A stretch of DNA of 64,000 nucleotides. Origin: Apiotrichum sp. Y4204 (taxonomy: Eukaryota > Basidiomycota > Tremellomycetes > Trichosporonales > Trichosporonaceae). Numbering within the stretch: position 1 is the stretch's first letter; each line of letters opens with the position of its first letter. The stretch is from assembly GCA_025531455.1 (NCBI GenBank), contig JAMYHL010000022.1:1-64000 (forward strand), written 5' to 3'. The position numbers were made by a program, and so were the translations under genes. Shown here in pieces: positions 10,612 to 21,023 of the stretch. The notes under the pieces are model-generated. The model made no database searches, was not told the origin of the DNA, and saw only the letters and a list, made by a program, of their open reading frames with translations.

Positions 10612-11112
10612 ATGCCCCTCGACACTGTCATCCCGCCCCCGGTCGTCGGCGCAGCCACCGCCGCTGCCATCTGGAAGGTCGCCCAGAAGCTCCCAGAGTA
10701 CTCGACGCGCGCGCTGCTCAGGCCCGACGTCGCCGTCAAGGTCCTGCAGTACACGCCGTACGTTGCGGGCGGCCTCGCGGTCGTCGGTCTCGGACTCGAC
10801 ATTGCCGCCATCCTCTCGTTCAACGCCAACCGCACCACCGTCACCCCCCTCACGCCCGCCAGCGCCAGCTGCCTCGTCACCGACGGCCTGTACTCGTTCA
10901 CCCGTAACCCCATGTACCTCGGCGTCGCGACGCTCCTTGCCGCCTGGAGCACGTACCTCGAGGCCCCCGTCGTGGGCATTGTCGGTATCGGCGCATTCGT
11001 CACGTACATTACCCAATTCCAGATCAAACCTGAGGAGCAAGCTCTTGCGCGCATTTTCCCCGTCGAGTACCCCGACTACAAGAAGCGTGTGGCCCGCTGG
11101 CTCATCTTCTAA
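10612..11112 (+). CDS. small integral membrane methyltransferase-like protein
   Basis: A single exon of 166 aa with about four hydrophobic segments. The second half shows the signature of the isoprenylcysteine carboxyl / phospholipid methyltransferase superfamily: Phe-Thr-Arg-Asn-Pro-Met-Tyr-Leu-Gly, followed near the C-terminus by a Pro-Glu-Glu motif, then Phe-Pro-x-Glu-Tyr-x-Asp-Tyr and Val-Ala-Arg-Trp. These positions bind S-adenosylmethionine in characterised members. The acceptor cannot be told from sequence: it could be an isoprenylated protein, a phospholipid or a small molecule. The short length resembles bacterial-type homologues rather than Ste14, so a Ste14 name is not justified. 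The start chosen is the ATG after a CT-rich leader. Confidence 0.75.
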   Translation: MPLDTVIPPPVVGAATAAAIWKVAQKLPEYSTRALLRPDVAVKVLQYTPYVAGGLAVVGLGLDIAAILSFNANRTTVTPLTPASASCLVTDGLYSFTRNPMYLGVATLLAAWSTYLEAPVVGIVGIGAFVTYITQFQIKPEEQALARIFPVEYPDYKKRVARWLIF

Positions 11113-11813
11113 GCCATGGGACTTTGGCTGTGGCGAGGAGGAGAACGTTAACGATACAACGATCCAACGAGGCGGTACGCCAAGAGTGTCAAGAATCATT
11201 CCAGACGATCCGCCGATCCCGAGAAGCACGAGTCGAGACCGAGTCGATTTGGGACGCGGGCGCACATTCAGAACGATCAGCAGGATCAACAGCGTAACAG
11301 GGGAGGCAGTAACGCGGAAATTGGAAATGCATTGGATACGATAACCACAGCGACCACAGTATCACAGTGCAACCGTCTTCACAGCCATCACAGCATGGCA
11401 GCTGGCAGTCAGCGCAGGCAGAAGTGACTCTGTCACCTGGAATTCTCACTTCATCTTGGCGGTTCGACGGTTGTTCGATGCCGGCACATTTACTGAACTG
11501 AAAGAAAAGGAACTTCTGCAATCTGGATCTCTGGAGACTTCCCGACCCTCGGTTGCTCGATCCTCGATCCGCGGCTGATGCCGCCCCGCGGAATGCTTCC
11601 TCTGTCCTCTGGCGAGTGACAAGTCAAACAATCCAGAGATGAGAGGGGCGGAATATGCATACCACAGCGGCTTCAGGCCATCAGGTGTGGGTGTGCAGAG
11701 GCAGTGTGATCCAGACACAGGTCTCGTTCGCCAGATCGCCAGTCGTCAGTGATCAACACGACTTGGGGGAGGAAGTCTGGAGGACACAAACAGGGCATTT
11801 CAGAAAATATCTT
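11113..11813. other. intergenic upstream of tRNA-Lys
   Basis: No protein or RNA gene could be supported in this stretch. Confidence 0.5.
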
Positions 11814-11896
11814 GCCTCGTTATATCAGTCGGTAGATAGTTTGACTCTTACTACTAAGATATCAAAATGTCATGGGTTCGAGCCCCATACGAGGCT
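11814..11896 (+). tRNA. tRNA-Lys-CTT: tRNA-Lys (CTT) with a 10-nt intron
   Basis: The acceptor stem pairs GCCTCGT with ACGAGGC perfectly. The T-arm is ATGGG-TTCGAGC-CCCAT, which holds a canonical B box. The anticodon stem pairs TTTGA with TCAAA and the loop contains CTT, with a 10-nt intron (CTACTAAGAT) after position 37. Removing it leaves a 73-nt tRNA. The D-stem pairs TATC with GATA, fully paired but AU-rich, which makes the A box (TATATCAGTCGG) depart from the usual TAGC start. It may be an expressed variant or a diverged copy. T-runs follow. Confidence 0.85.
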
Positions 11897-11901
11897 TAAC
11901 A

Positions 11902-11916
11902 TTTTTGGCCTTTTTT
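11902..11916 (+). terminator. RNA polymerase III terminator of tRNA-Lys
   Basis: Runs of five T (11902-11906) and six T (11911-11916) immediately downstream of the tRNA. Confidence 0.7.
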
Positions 11917-12538
11917 GAGTTCTCCGCCACCATTACCGCGCCATTCTTCCGCCGCGCTCGCGTTCGTGAGCTCGTCGACTGGGCGATTCTTCACGTTGCT
12001 TTCTGTCACTCTGCTAGAATCGTGGATGCATCCCCGATATTTGTCCTACCCGCGCCCAGAGACCGGACTGCGGTCAGAGTACAGAGGCGACGTCGCGCCC
12101 AGCATCACGCCCAGCATGTATGGAAGCCAGTACTCAGCAGCTCAGCTGGCAGCCGACCTCGCAGATGCACAGATGTAGTGCTCTCGGCATATTGTTCCGC
12201 ATCGTGAATCCTGCGACTCGGACTGGGTGGTGACTGGCCAACACCGCCCAGCCCTCACTCATGCACTCACCAATACCTGTCCCCCGATTGGCCCGTGCCC
12301 CGCCGGGAATGGAGGCCGTGTTACTCCGACCACCCACCATACCCAGCTCGAGTCCGGGCGTACCCGCGCAGAATGCTCCCGCTCTCGCCTCTACAGTGGT
12401 GTGTGGCCAGTCACAGCTCTCCCGAAGCACCACCACTGCTAGCGCTCTCACGACCACTCGGCGCCCAGCGATCGCACACCAGCTCTCAAGCTCTACTTCT
12501 CTCGGTGTTCTCGTCGCTCTCTACCCGTACCCGCCGCC
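11917..12538. other. intergenic upstream of SDH4
   Basis: Short open frames exist on both strands but none shows a recognisable protein or splice pattern. It holds the SDH4 promoter. Confidence 0.45.
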
Positions 12539-13668
12539 ATGTCCCTCCTCCGCTCGCTCCCCGCCCTCCGTGCCGGCGTCCGCTCGGTCCACACTTGTGC
12601 GTAGAAAGTGCCATGGTGGAAAGTGGAAGTGGAAGTGCAAGTAGCCTCGGCGTCTGTGGCCTGTGCCCTCTGGCCTCCGCTCCTCGTCCGACCGGATCAG
12701 CCCACCGCTGAATCGTTGCGAAAGGTTGCCAGAGTAGAGTACTTGTGAATGCGCGATGCGCGATCCGTGGTACTGGCTATCAAGATGCCAATAGCCGGCG
12801 AGCCAGCGATCATCGAGCGCGCCATCTGGTTCCACCACGCCGATGACCTTCCTATACCCCGGCAACTACATAGCTGACCCGCAGCGGTCCCCGTGGCCAT
12901 CCAGGCGTCCAAGGCCGCGCGCGTCGGCGCGATCGCCCCCGACGAGACCGCCGGCTTCAAGTACACCCCCGAGAACGGTACGTAAGGGAAAGCGGAGCGA
13001 GCGGAGCGGAGCAACACGATGCTGTGAAGTGCGAAGAGCGAAGAGCAGACAGCGCAGAGCGAAGCGCGAGGAGCAAAGTGGGGCAAAGCTCGAAACGACG
13101 CGCAGCGCGAACCGCGAACCGCGAAGCGGATAGAATACCATCATATACTAACTCTGCAGCGATCCTCAAGGGCACCGTCAACGACGCGACGGTGCCGCCC
13201 CCGCCCTCGAAGATGCACGGGTCGTACCACTGGGCGTTTGAGCGCCTGATCTCCGCGGCCATCATCCCCGTCTCGGCGGCGGCGGTCGTTGCCTCGCCTA
13301 CGGCCCACGTGAGTTGCGGCGTGAAGTGAGAGGGGATAGAGATAGGTGGCGAGAGTATTCCGCTGGCCGCTGGGTAACACGAGCGGCAATTTGTGCCACC
13401 ACCCTGTCCTTTGTTTTCATCCCAGAGACAATTCTAACGACAGCCCATCATGGACGGCGTGCTCGGCGTCACCCTCCTCATCCACTCGCACATTGGCTTC
13501 ACCGCGTGCATTGACGACTACGTGCACGAGCGCAAGTTTGGTGCGCTCGGCCACGCCGCGCGCTGGGCGCTCCGCTTTGGCACTGCCGGCGCGCTGTACG
13601 GCATCTACGAGTTCAACACCAACGACATTGGCATCACCGAGCTCATTGCCAAGCTCTGGCTTGCGTAG
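12539..13668 (+). CDS. SDH4: succinate dehydrogenase membrane anchor subunit (CybS)
   Basis: Four exons (12539-12596, 12885-12977, 13160-13308, 13444-13668) join in frame to 174 aa. The N-terminus is Arg/Ser/Leu-rich and fits a mitochondrial targeting peptide. The core matches the SDHD/Sdh4 family: Ser-Tyr-His-Trp-x-Phe-Glu-Arg at the matrix-side start, Val-Leu-Gly-Val-Thr-Leu-Leu-Ile-His-Ser-His-x-Gly-Phe containing the conserved His, Cys-Ile-Asp-Asp-Tyr, and the C-terminal Tyr-Gly-Ile-Tyr-Glu-Phe-x-Thr-Asn-Asp-x-Gly-Ile-Thr-Glu. Three transmembrane helices are expected. It anchors the flavoprotein and iron-sulphur subunits in the inner membrane and helps form the ubiquinone site of complex II. 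The first intron is unusually long for this window (288 nt), and the second holds a repetitive GCGAAG/GCGGAG-rich tract. Confidence 0.93.
13015..13135. repeat. low-complexity GCGAAG/GCGCAG tract in SDH4 intron 2
   Basis: Many imperfect copies of GCGAAGAGC, GCGCAGAGC and GCGAACC-like words. It is entirely intronic. Confidence 0.6.
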
Positions 13669-13928
13669 GCGTGCTAAAAGGAAATGGTGTACCAGTAGGA
13701 TATGCAGCACTAGCGCGAGAGGCGGAGCAGACGTGGGAAGGAAGACGACGAGGCGTGGATTGTGCGTGAAGCACTCGGAGTTCATCTGGGCTTCACGACT
13801 TTGCGCGTGTGGCTCGGGACAGTACATGTGACATCTCATACAACCGGGCGCGGCGGGTATATGGTAGCTATGGCGAGCCGCGGACAGTGGTCATTATGAT
13901 CATAGTGGCACTCACACTCCCCTCCCAT

Positions 13929-15808
13929 CTACATCAGTCGCGACCGCTTCCAATCCGTCGTGTCGGGCGCGTGCACATGCTGCGCCGGCACCTCGGTTAG
14001 CGCGACGCGCATAGCGGCTCGCCGCTCGCTGTCCCATTTTGTCGGCGATTGGCTTCTGTCTGTCAGCTACACGCGTCTCGAACAAGCCAGCTGCACTCAC
14101 CCTTCGCGCTTTACCCCGCGCGCACTCGTAAATGCGGAATACTTTACTGACGTGACGTCCATCTGCCCATTCCCGTTCTCAATCTCGAGATTGGCGCTGT
14201 GGATCTGTAAATTACTCTGCGCCCGCACAGCGACCGCGTCGACGCCTCCAGAGGGTATCCGCGGTGTCTGGCCAGTAGTAGAGTCACTCGACGATGCACC
14301 CGCGCTGATCGCGGCCATCATTGCCGCTCGCCGTGAGGCTGACGCTGCATTCGTCGTCGTCGGGGTAGGTGCCTGATTGTCAGCTTGAAGAATGGATCAG
14401 GGCAGCTCACTCCTTTGGGAATGGCAAAACCGCCGACCTGGCGCTTCGCCGCTTTGCCGTCGCCGGGTCCACTACTCGACTCAGACGACGAGGAGTTGTG
14501 GCGCACAATCGGCAGTGCCCTTGGCTCCTGTGGCATGTCTGGCCGATGACGATGCTGGTACTGGGGTGGGTCATTCACAGGTGCAGGCTTTGCTGCGCCA
14601 AGCATAGGTCTGAGAGTTAGGAAGCCTAGAAGGCGTATCAACTCACACATCCTTGCCTGCGCGGGTCGTCAGAACCGACTCATCAAAGTCGTCGAGGAAG
14701 GACTCCCCCATGCCGCCAAACTCGCTGTCGTCCATATTGAGGTCCTCATCCTCGATCGAACGGAGCGGCGTTTCTGAGCGCTCGACCGGCCGAGGCGCGG
14801 GAGGCGGAGGGGCGGGCGGTTTTGCATTTCCGGAAACATGCGGAGGAACTGCAGACGCATGCTGCGGAGCGGGAGCAGGTCGAGGCGCGCCTTGCGGGGT
14901 GAACTCTGGCCGCCGCTCAAGCTCGTCGACATTGAACTTTGCCTGCATGTCAGTTTCCTACGGAGAGCATAACTAACCGGAGGGACACGAATCTTCCCAA
15001 CTTCCTTTGTATACTCCTTGTCGTAGAGACAGTTCCCGAGCACATTACCAAAATGCTTGAGCGCACGCTTGATGCCGTCCGTGACGGCTTCCTTCTGAGC
15101 CTGGGGTCAGCTCACTTCACATCGTCCAGCTGCTCACCTTCTCCAAAGCCTGGTGCTTCCCCTTAACGTTCTCGGCATGCCCATACCCAATATCCTCATG
15201 GAAGCAGCCGTCCTGCAGCGTCACGCGAATAATCGCCGTAATGCCGACCCAGCAGCGGTCCTGAGCATTCACATCGAGCTGAGATTAGTGGGTTGACGGA
15301 TTCGGATACCCACAAAGTCTGTCTTGAGCGACGTGATCGACGACGACCAGCCGTTGAACCCGAACACCTCGTTCGCGAGATTGACCACTGGAGGTTAACG
15401 CGCTTCCCATAATTAACCTCATACCTTTCCATCCTTCGATATAGCTACCGTTAGCGGAATCCACCTCACAACTCACCTCAACTTCGGTCCGCCACCGGGT
15501 CCCGGCCTCGTGGTAACAAATTCCGGCCCGAGGCGGCGCGCCAGCCTCGCCTGCATGGTCGACACCCTGTCCGCCGACCAGGAGGTGAACCGCCCCGGCG
15601 TCGGCGCATAGCCCCCTCCTCCGCCCCACGGCGTGGGCGGTGCGCCGTGGTGTGCGCCGAATTGGCTGCCGTCGGTGCCGTGCAGCACGGGCGTCGCGGG
15701 CGTCGCGTGGAACGGCTGGTTACGGTAGCTGCTCCCCTGGGCGTGTGGTGTCTGGAGGGGCGCGGTGGTCGGATCCATCTGGGCTATGAGATGCGATGAG
15801 AGAGTCAT
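13929..15808 (-). CDS. RAD52: DNA repair and recombination protein Rad52
   Basis: Nine exons with eight introns of 32-45 nt give about 520 aa. After a Gly/Pro/Thr-rich N-terminus, the DNA-binding annealing core is clear: [24 protein letters not shown], then Ile-Gly-Tyr-Gly-His-Ala-Glu-Asn and Ala-Leu-Lys-His-Phe-Gly-Asn, which leads into Asn-Cys-Leu-Tyr-Asp-Lys. These are hallmark residues for ssDNA binding. The second half is disordered, Pro/Ser-rich and ends in a basic tail; it corresponds to the Rad51/RPA-binding region. The protein mediates Rad51 loading and strand annealing in homologous recombination. Two start codons are possible: ATG 15808 (longest) or ATG 15778, ten codons later. The last exon is assigned by splice phase only. 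Confidence 0.93.
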
Positions 15809-16565
15809 GCGCTGGTTTATTGTTGTTGTTGTTGTGGGTGTTGTTGTTGTTGTCGTTTGGGATGGTGTGTGGATGACAGGGGTAGGCGTGGGATAGATGT
15901 GGTGATGAGGATGGTATCGATGATGGGGGTCGGGGGATACAGGAGAGATGGAAAAAGAAGAAGATGGGGGGGATGCAAGGATGAGATTGATGAGAGTTGA
16001 GTAGAGTAGAATGTTTTTAAACAGAGGGAAGACACTTTTGGATGCACACAGTGTTGGTGGAGGTGGAGTGGGAGGGAAGGATGAAAAGGGAAAAGAGGCG
16101 CGATGGTGGCGGATAAGCCTGGGTGAGGGGGGTTGAGCGTGTTTTGGCTTTGGTTGACGTCAACTGGTGTGGACGTGCATCGCACAGTAAGTGCCCAGCC
16201 ATAAAGGGTCTTCTTTGTGTCACGCTCACCCACTCACCACTCGTTTGATCCTTCCCTTCTTTTCATGAGTACAGTCAATCACACTAATCTCCTCAAAGAT
16301 CAAAGAGGCTTTACATTGATCTGCATACTGACAACCCGCATGCGGGACAAGAATCATCGACAACGCTCAAAGCGAAACACTCCCGTCCTCAACAGAAGCT
16401 CCCTCATGGCCCACAGTCCAGCAGCAAAGTACACGGATCTCATGAAAAAATACTACAGGAGACCCAATAGAAAACTAACAGGGGGCTACAATGATCGGTC
16501 CGGACACGCGAGGGAACGAGGTGGGAGAGATGCAGGACGATTAGGACGACTGGATAGCCTCGGGC
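15809..16565. other. RAD52 promoter and 5' leader region
   Basis: Lies between the RAD52 start and the end of the MBP1-type gene, both minus strand. It contains the CAA-type repeat noted separately and a CT-rich stretch on the transcript strand. No gene was recognised. Confidence 0.5.
15818..15856 (-). repeat. CAACAA microsatellite in the RAD52 leader
   Basis: On the transcript strand this reads as interrupted CAACAACAA repeats, ending about ten bases before the first RAD52 ATG. It is probably transcribed as 5' UTR. Confidence 0.7.
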
Positions 16566-19047
16566 TTACCCGCGGGCTTCCACAGCAGGCGCAGGGGCCA
16601 GTTGGCCGCTGCTCTCATTCTCCAGCGTCTCGAGCAGCTGGCCCACAAGCGTATCAATCTCGGTCGCGTCCACCTCCCCGCCACATCCGGCAGCGATGAG
16701 GCGGCGGTACTGCGCCATCTTCTCCGTTGTCCCGGCCTGATGTCAGCTAGGCATGATTGACTCATAGCTTACCTCTGTTTGAGCCTTCACCAGCCGGCTG
16801 ATGAGGTCGCCGCGCTTCTTTCGCTTCTCCTCAACCTCACGGTGGAGGCGCTCTTCTTCTGGCAAAGAGTCGTCGGGCACGGCGGTAAGCGTCTCAAGAT
16901 CACTGCAGTCCCCCTCTGCCTCTCCCGCCTTCCATCGTTTCTCACGCTCGACCTCCGCCTTGAGCCATTGCTCGCACCCGCGCGCAAGTGCTTCAGTGAG
17001 GCGCGTCCGCAGCTTATCGGTGAGAGACTCGAGCTCGGCCTGCTTGCTCTCGAGAGGCTTGGCCTCCTCCTCGAGGCCGTTGAGTATCCGGCCGGCCTCG
17101 GTGATCTCCGAGTGGATCGTTGTGAGCATCGTCTTGGCCTGCATGGTGTCGCGCTCCTTTGCTGCCAGTTCGGCGTCAAAGCTCCGCGCGAGCGACTGCA
17201 TGTGTGCAGTTATGTCGGACAAGTACTGGCCACCGGCCAGGCGCGCCGCCTCCGAGTTGTAGAGCACGGGGTGGTAGTTGGAGAAAACGCCGGCGCCCAA
17301 CGAGTCTGGATTCCGGGTGGTGGGTCCCGTTGCTGGGAGCGGACGGGAGCTCATTAGATCTGGGGACGAGCGGAACCGCTCATCCTCAAGGATATAGTCC
17401 TCAGCAGATTTGAAGTCGCGGTTACGGATCTTGGGGTCTGCGCCGTGGTCGAGGAGCGCTTTGACGATCCGCTTTGATCTTGCGCGTGCGGCCAGCGTCA
17501 GAGCAGTCTCTCCATCCTCGTCCTGGAAGTTAATCACGTCCGCAAGCTCCTGGGGGTAGTCTGCCAGTCGCGACAGAATGACCTCCATGTAGTACCGCGC
17601 AGCGTGGGTTTTGCCCTTGATGAGCGCCAGGTTCGCAATGTGGTGGAACACGGTACGGTTCTGCTTGTCGATGTTGAGGGTCGAACGGTGGAGAAGCTCG
17701 AAGACCTCGGGGAACTTCCGCAGATCGTAGTTGTTTGTGAACATGACACTGCGCATGAGAGGTGTCTGCTCGAGATTGTTCTTCTCAAAGATACGCGCGC
17801 CAGCCGAGAGAAGGAGCTTGATGACGCGAGTACGCCCCATGGCAGCCGCCCAGTGAAGCGCGGTATGATGGTCGTCATCAATTATGCCGTTCGGGTCCCA
17901 GTTGTACGGCGGGTTCGTGAGCACAGAAGGTATCTGGGTAGATTCGGAGACAAAGTAGTTGAGGATGATGTCGTTATACTCATCTTGGGTGAGTTGGCTG
18001 CCGTCCATTGCGCTGTAGCGCCGTGGCGATCCCGGTGTCGGGGTGTGGACGGCGCTGTTTCCTCGTGCTCTCCGCAGCTGGCCATACTCGTCCTCCTCGT
18101 CCATCATTGACGCCCGGCGTTTCCTCGAGGAATCCGGAAGGCCGTTACTCGAAAGATGACGGTCGATATCCATCCCATCCGAGCTCGGCACTGCGCTGGT
18201 CGAGGGAAGCATCGATGAGGCGATCAAAGGGGAAGGCGTGGCCGACACGCTCATCGCGTCCGCAAGGGAGTCAGAATCTTCCGCCGAGCCAATGACAGAA
18301 TCCGGCGAGACATGACGGGGTGGCCGCTCCGGGATGCGCTTTAGTGGTGTGGACACTACCTCCTTCTTAGCCGCATTGTCCTTGACGCGCTTGGTAGGCG
18401 CAGCGACTATGTGTTTGGGCGCCGGGGGCGGCGATACGGAGCTGGGAACAAAGTCGATGATCGGCCGCAGCAGGTCTTCCACATTGTACTGTTTGGCGAG
18501 CGCCAGTCCGCGCTCAATCGGTACCCAGGTGCCTGCCCATCAGCCCTGCACATTCCCAGTTGACCCACCCTGGTACTTTCCGTAACCTCCCTGGACCTTT
18601 TCGTGCTCGCCCTTCTGCACCTCGCGCTCGAGCACTCGTGTACGTTGCGGCTTATCGAAGCCTGCTACCTTGAGTATTTGTGTGGCGTTGAGATAAGCAT
18701 CGGACCGCCTCCGCATGACGGCCACATTGCGGCAGATGAACTCGTAGACGGGTCTGGGTGTGAGCGGGTGTGATAGTGTTGTGCTGTGCGCAGAACTTAC
18801 ACGCCACTGTAGAATAAATAAAAAGAAGATGGATCGAAGAGAAACACGAGTCAGCATGGGATACACAAGTGTATGCGTGATGTGCATAGCAATTTGAGAG
18901 CGTACCTGTACGTAGCCTGGGAACATCAGTATCGTCACGAAGAAAAGCACTCGCGTGGACGCGTCTCAGGACGCAGCGACGCGTCAGACATACCTTGTAG
19001 ATGGTATTCGGGCCGGCCTCGACCCCGGCCGCAGGCTTCTTCGGCAT
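16566..19047 (-). CDS. MBP1: MBF/SBF-type transcription factor (APSES + ankyrin), Mbp1/Res family
   Basis: Six exons give 728 aa with exact phase. After MPKKPAAG..., the APSES (KilA-N) domain starts at Ala-Thr-Tyr-Ser-Gly-Val-Pro-Val-Tyr-Glu-Phe. It continues through Arg-Arg-Arg-Ser-Asp, Leu-Asn-Ala-Thr-Gln-Ile-Leu and [13 protein letters not shown], all hallmark DNA-contacting or core residues. A disordered Ser/Pro segment follows. Ankyrin repeats come next: [16 protein letters not shown], and [12 protein letters not shown]. A coiled coil and a conserved Tyr-Arg-Arg-Leu-Ile-Ala C-terminal motif end the protein. It is expected to bind MCB-type sites and drive G1/S transcription. The first three coding exons are tiny: 54 nt (19047-18994), 11 nt (18916-18906) and 6 nt (18806-18801). 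It is divergent from RPC17. Confidence 0.93.
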
Positions 19048-19762
19048 GATGAGGATGTTGCGCGTCGTGGCGAGCTCGGAGAGAGTGATGGAGAGGGGAT
19101 GCTAGGAGGCTGGGTGTGGGGCGTCTATGAAATTTCGCCGCGGGGAATATGACGCGTTCAACGGGTCGGAGGGGTGGCGACGCGCAGTGGCCGCGCTGGA
19201 TGGCGATGGGTGGGGATGCAGTTGATGGTGATGAGAGCTGGATGGATGGCGAGGAAGGGGTGTGTGGTGGATGTGGGATGTGAATGTGGGATTGCGCGCG
19301 GCAAGTGGATGGATGTGGATGTAATGTGACAAGGACGAGTTGGACAGAGAGGGGGACGCGGCGCGGAGCGATGGCTGGCAGCGACGCTCTGGTGTGTGCA
19401 CTTTACTCTCTGTCTCTTTCCTGGGTGGGACAAAGGAAGACGCGTCTCGCGCAGAGTGGAGGGGAAAGCGCAGGGTCACCGCAAAGGATGGAACGGAATC
19501 AAACGGAAATGACTTAGGCCACGCAATCCGCACATGGAGGGGAACCCAGATCGTCATGAGATCATGATTAGCAGATCGTCATGAACTGTAGTACAGTAGG
19601 CTGAACTAGACTGGAATTGATTTTTTGCGCGGAGTTTATGCCCTTGTGGCACTCGCCGCACCACCCCGCTGCTGCTCCCGGTGGAGGTGGCCAGAAATCT
19701 CGACACTATCATCCACCTCGAGCTCGCCACCACTGTTGTTGTTGCTGCTGTCCGCATCCGCC
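19048..19762. other. divergent promoter region between MBP1 and RPC17
   Basis: No gene was recognised. The part near MBP1 is CA/CT-rich on the MBP1 transcript strand and probably forms its 5' leader. Confidence 0.5.
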
Positions 19763-20707
19763 ATGAAGGTACGTCCCTTGCAACCCCTGCAACCACTTGG
19801 TACCTGTTCTACGTTACTTACCCTCGCCAGATCTCAAGCAACCCACCACAGCACCTCTCAAACTACGAAGTGCTGCAGCACTTCCTCTCCTTGAAACGGG
19901 ACAACGACGCGCTGCGGGCAGCAGCAGCAACCCATGCCGACCGGGACGTCCTGCGCGCGCGCGAGCAGCTCCCGCTTAGTGCGTTTGAAAAGGGGCGCGA
20001 GCGCGAGCTTGGACGCGAAACCCCCGATGTGCCAGATGCGTCTCCCGCGCAGCTCGACGCGGAGGACCGCGCCGCGCGCCGTGGTGTGGCGGACCAGCTC
20101 GTGTGGGTCCAGGACGAGGTGATTCGTTACCTCTGCGCCGACTTCAACGTCACGGCGCGCCAGACTGCCGACGGCGTCGCTGCCGTTGCCGACCAGCTCC
20201 AGGACTACAACCTCACCAAGGCGGAGCTCCTGCAGGCGTGTAACCTCGCGCCAATGTCCCAGGTTGGGCTGTATCTTGTGAGTTGTGAGCTGGCTTTATT
20301 GTGCGAGCTCGACTCCTGACGCCAGATCATTGAGGAGGCTGAGACACGCCTCGCGCAGCCGTACGAGGACACGATGGAGGACATTATCCACAACGTCATC
20401 GCGCCCTCGGTCTTGCCAGAGGTGCCGAAGAACCTCCGGCCGTTTGTTTCGACCGTTCAGGCTACGGATATAGGTGAGTCGTGGGCGGGGGAAGCTGGCA
20501 GTTAGGAGATTGTTACGTTTAACTGCTGCTCTCCTAATTTCTGGTCGCCATCACGTTGGACCCCCACTGACATCAGCCCAAACAATCCGCGAGGACGCAG
20601 CATACGAGGAGGAGTATCCCGACGAGGAAGAGTTCGTGCACGAAGTCGAGTGGGGCGCTGGGCGTGAAGGCGCGGTCGATGACGAGGAGGACAACACGAT
20701 GGACTAG
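19763..20707 (+). CDS. RPC17: RNA polymerase III subunit Rpc17 (RPC9/CRCP)
   Basis: Four exons (19763-19768, 19831-20277, 20326-20473, 20577-20707) join to 243 aa. Exon 1 encodes only Met-Lys. The family N-terminal motif Leu-Ser-Asn-Tyr-Glu-Val-Leu is intact. An HRDC-like helical bundle follows, with Asn-Leu-Thr-Lys-Ala-Glu-Leu-Leu-Gln and the C-terminal pair of helices around Ile-Ile-Glu-Glu-Ala-Glu-Thr-Arg. The C-terminus is a long acidic tail. Rpc17 pairs with Rpc25 in the Pol III stalk and contacts TFIIIB during initiation. It is longer than the yeast protein because of linkers between residues 30 and 100 and the acidic tail. The tiny first exon is forced by phase and by the homology starting immediately after the acceptor. 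Confidence 0.88.
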
Positions 20708-21023
20708 TGGATGGTGGCGACTTGCGCCTTCCTCACGCGCGCTTGCCGTGTCCCTTCGGCCCGGCGAATTTTGCTCTCATTTGTACGCATTACTACGCAT
20801 CACTGTACATACTGGACAGGACAATTCCGGATCTGCAACTTTTGCTCAGGTTCTCCGGTCTGTATTATGCCATGCTATCATCACAGTCGTGGTGGCGGGT
20901 ATAGAGCTATGGTACGGTGTTGTACAGGCGCGCCTCGGCTACATTAATGCCATACAGTGTCCTCTTGAATGAGGGTATACGTCTTGGGACCTGGGTATCG
21001 GGATTGAATCCTATTACCACTGA
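20708..21023. other. convergent intergenic spacer
   Basis: 3' flanks of RPC17 and of the nucleoside transporter. Nothing else was seen. Confidence 0.5.

Noticed and set aside
11917..12460. Small open frames between tRNA-Lys and SDH4 on both strands
   Set aside because: The plus-strand one starts at TTG, and none shows domain, signal peptide or splice evidence.
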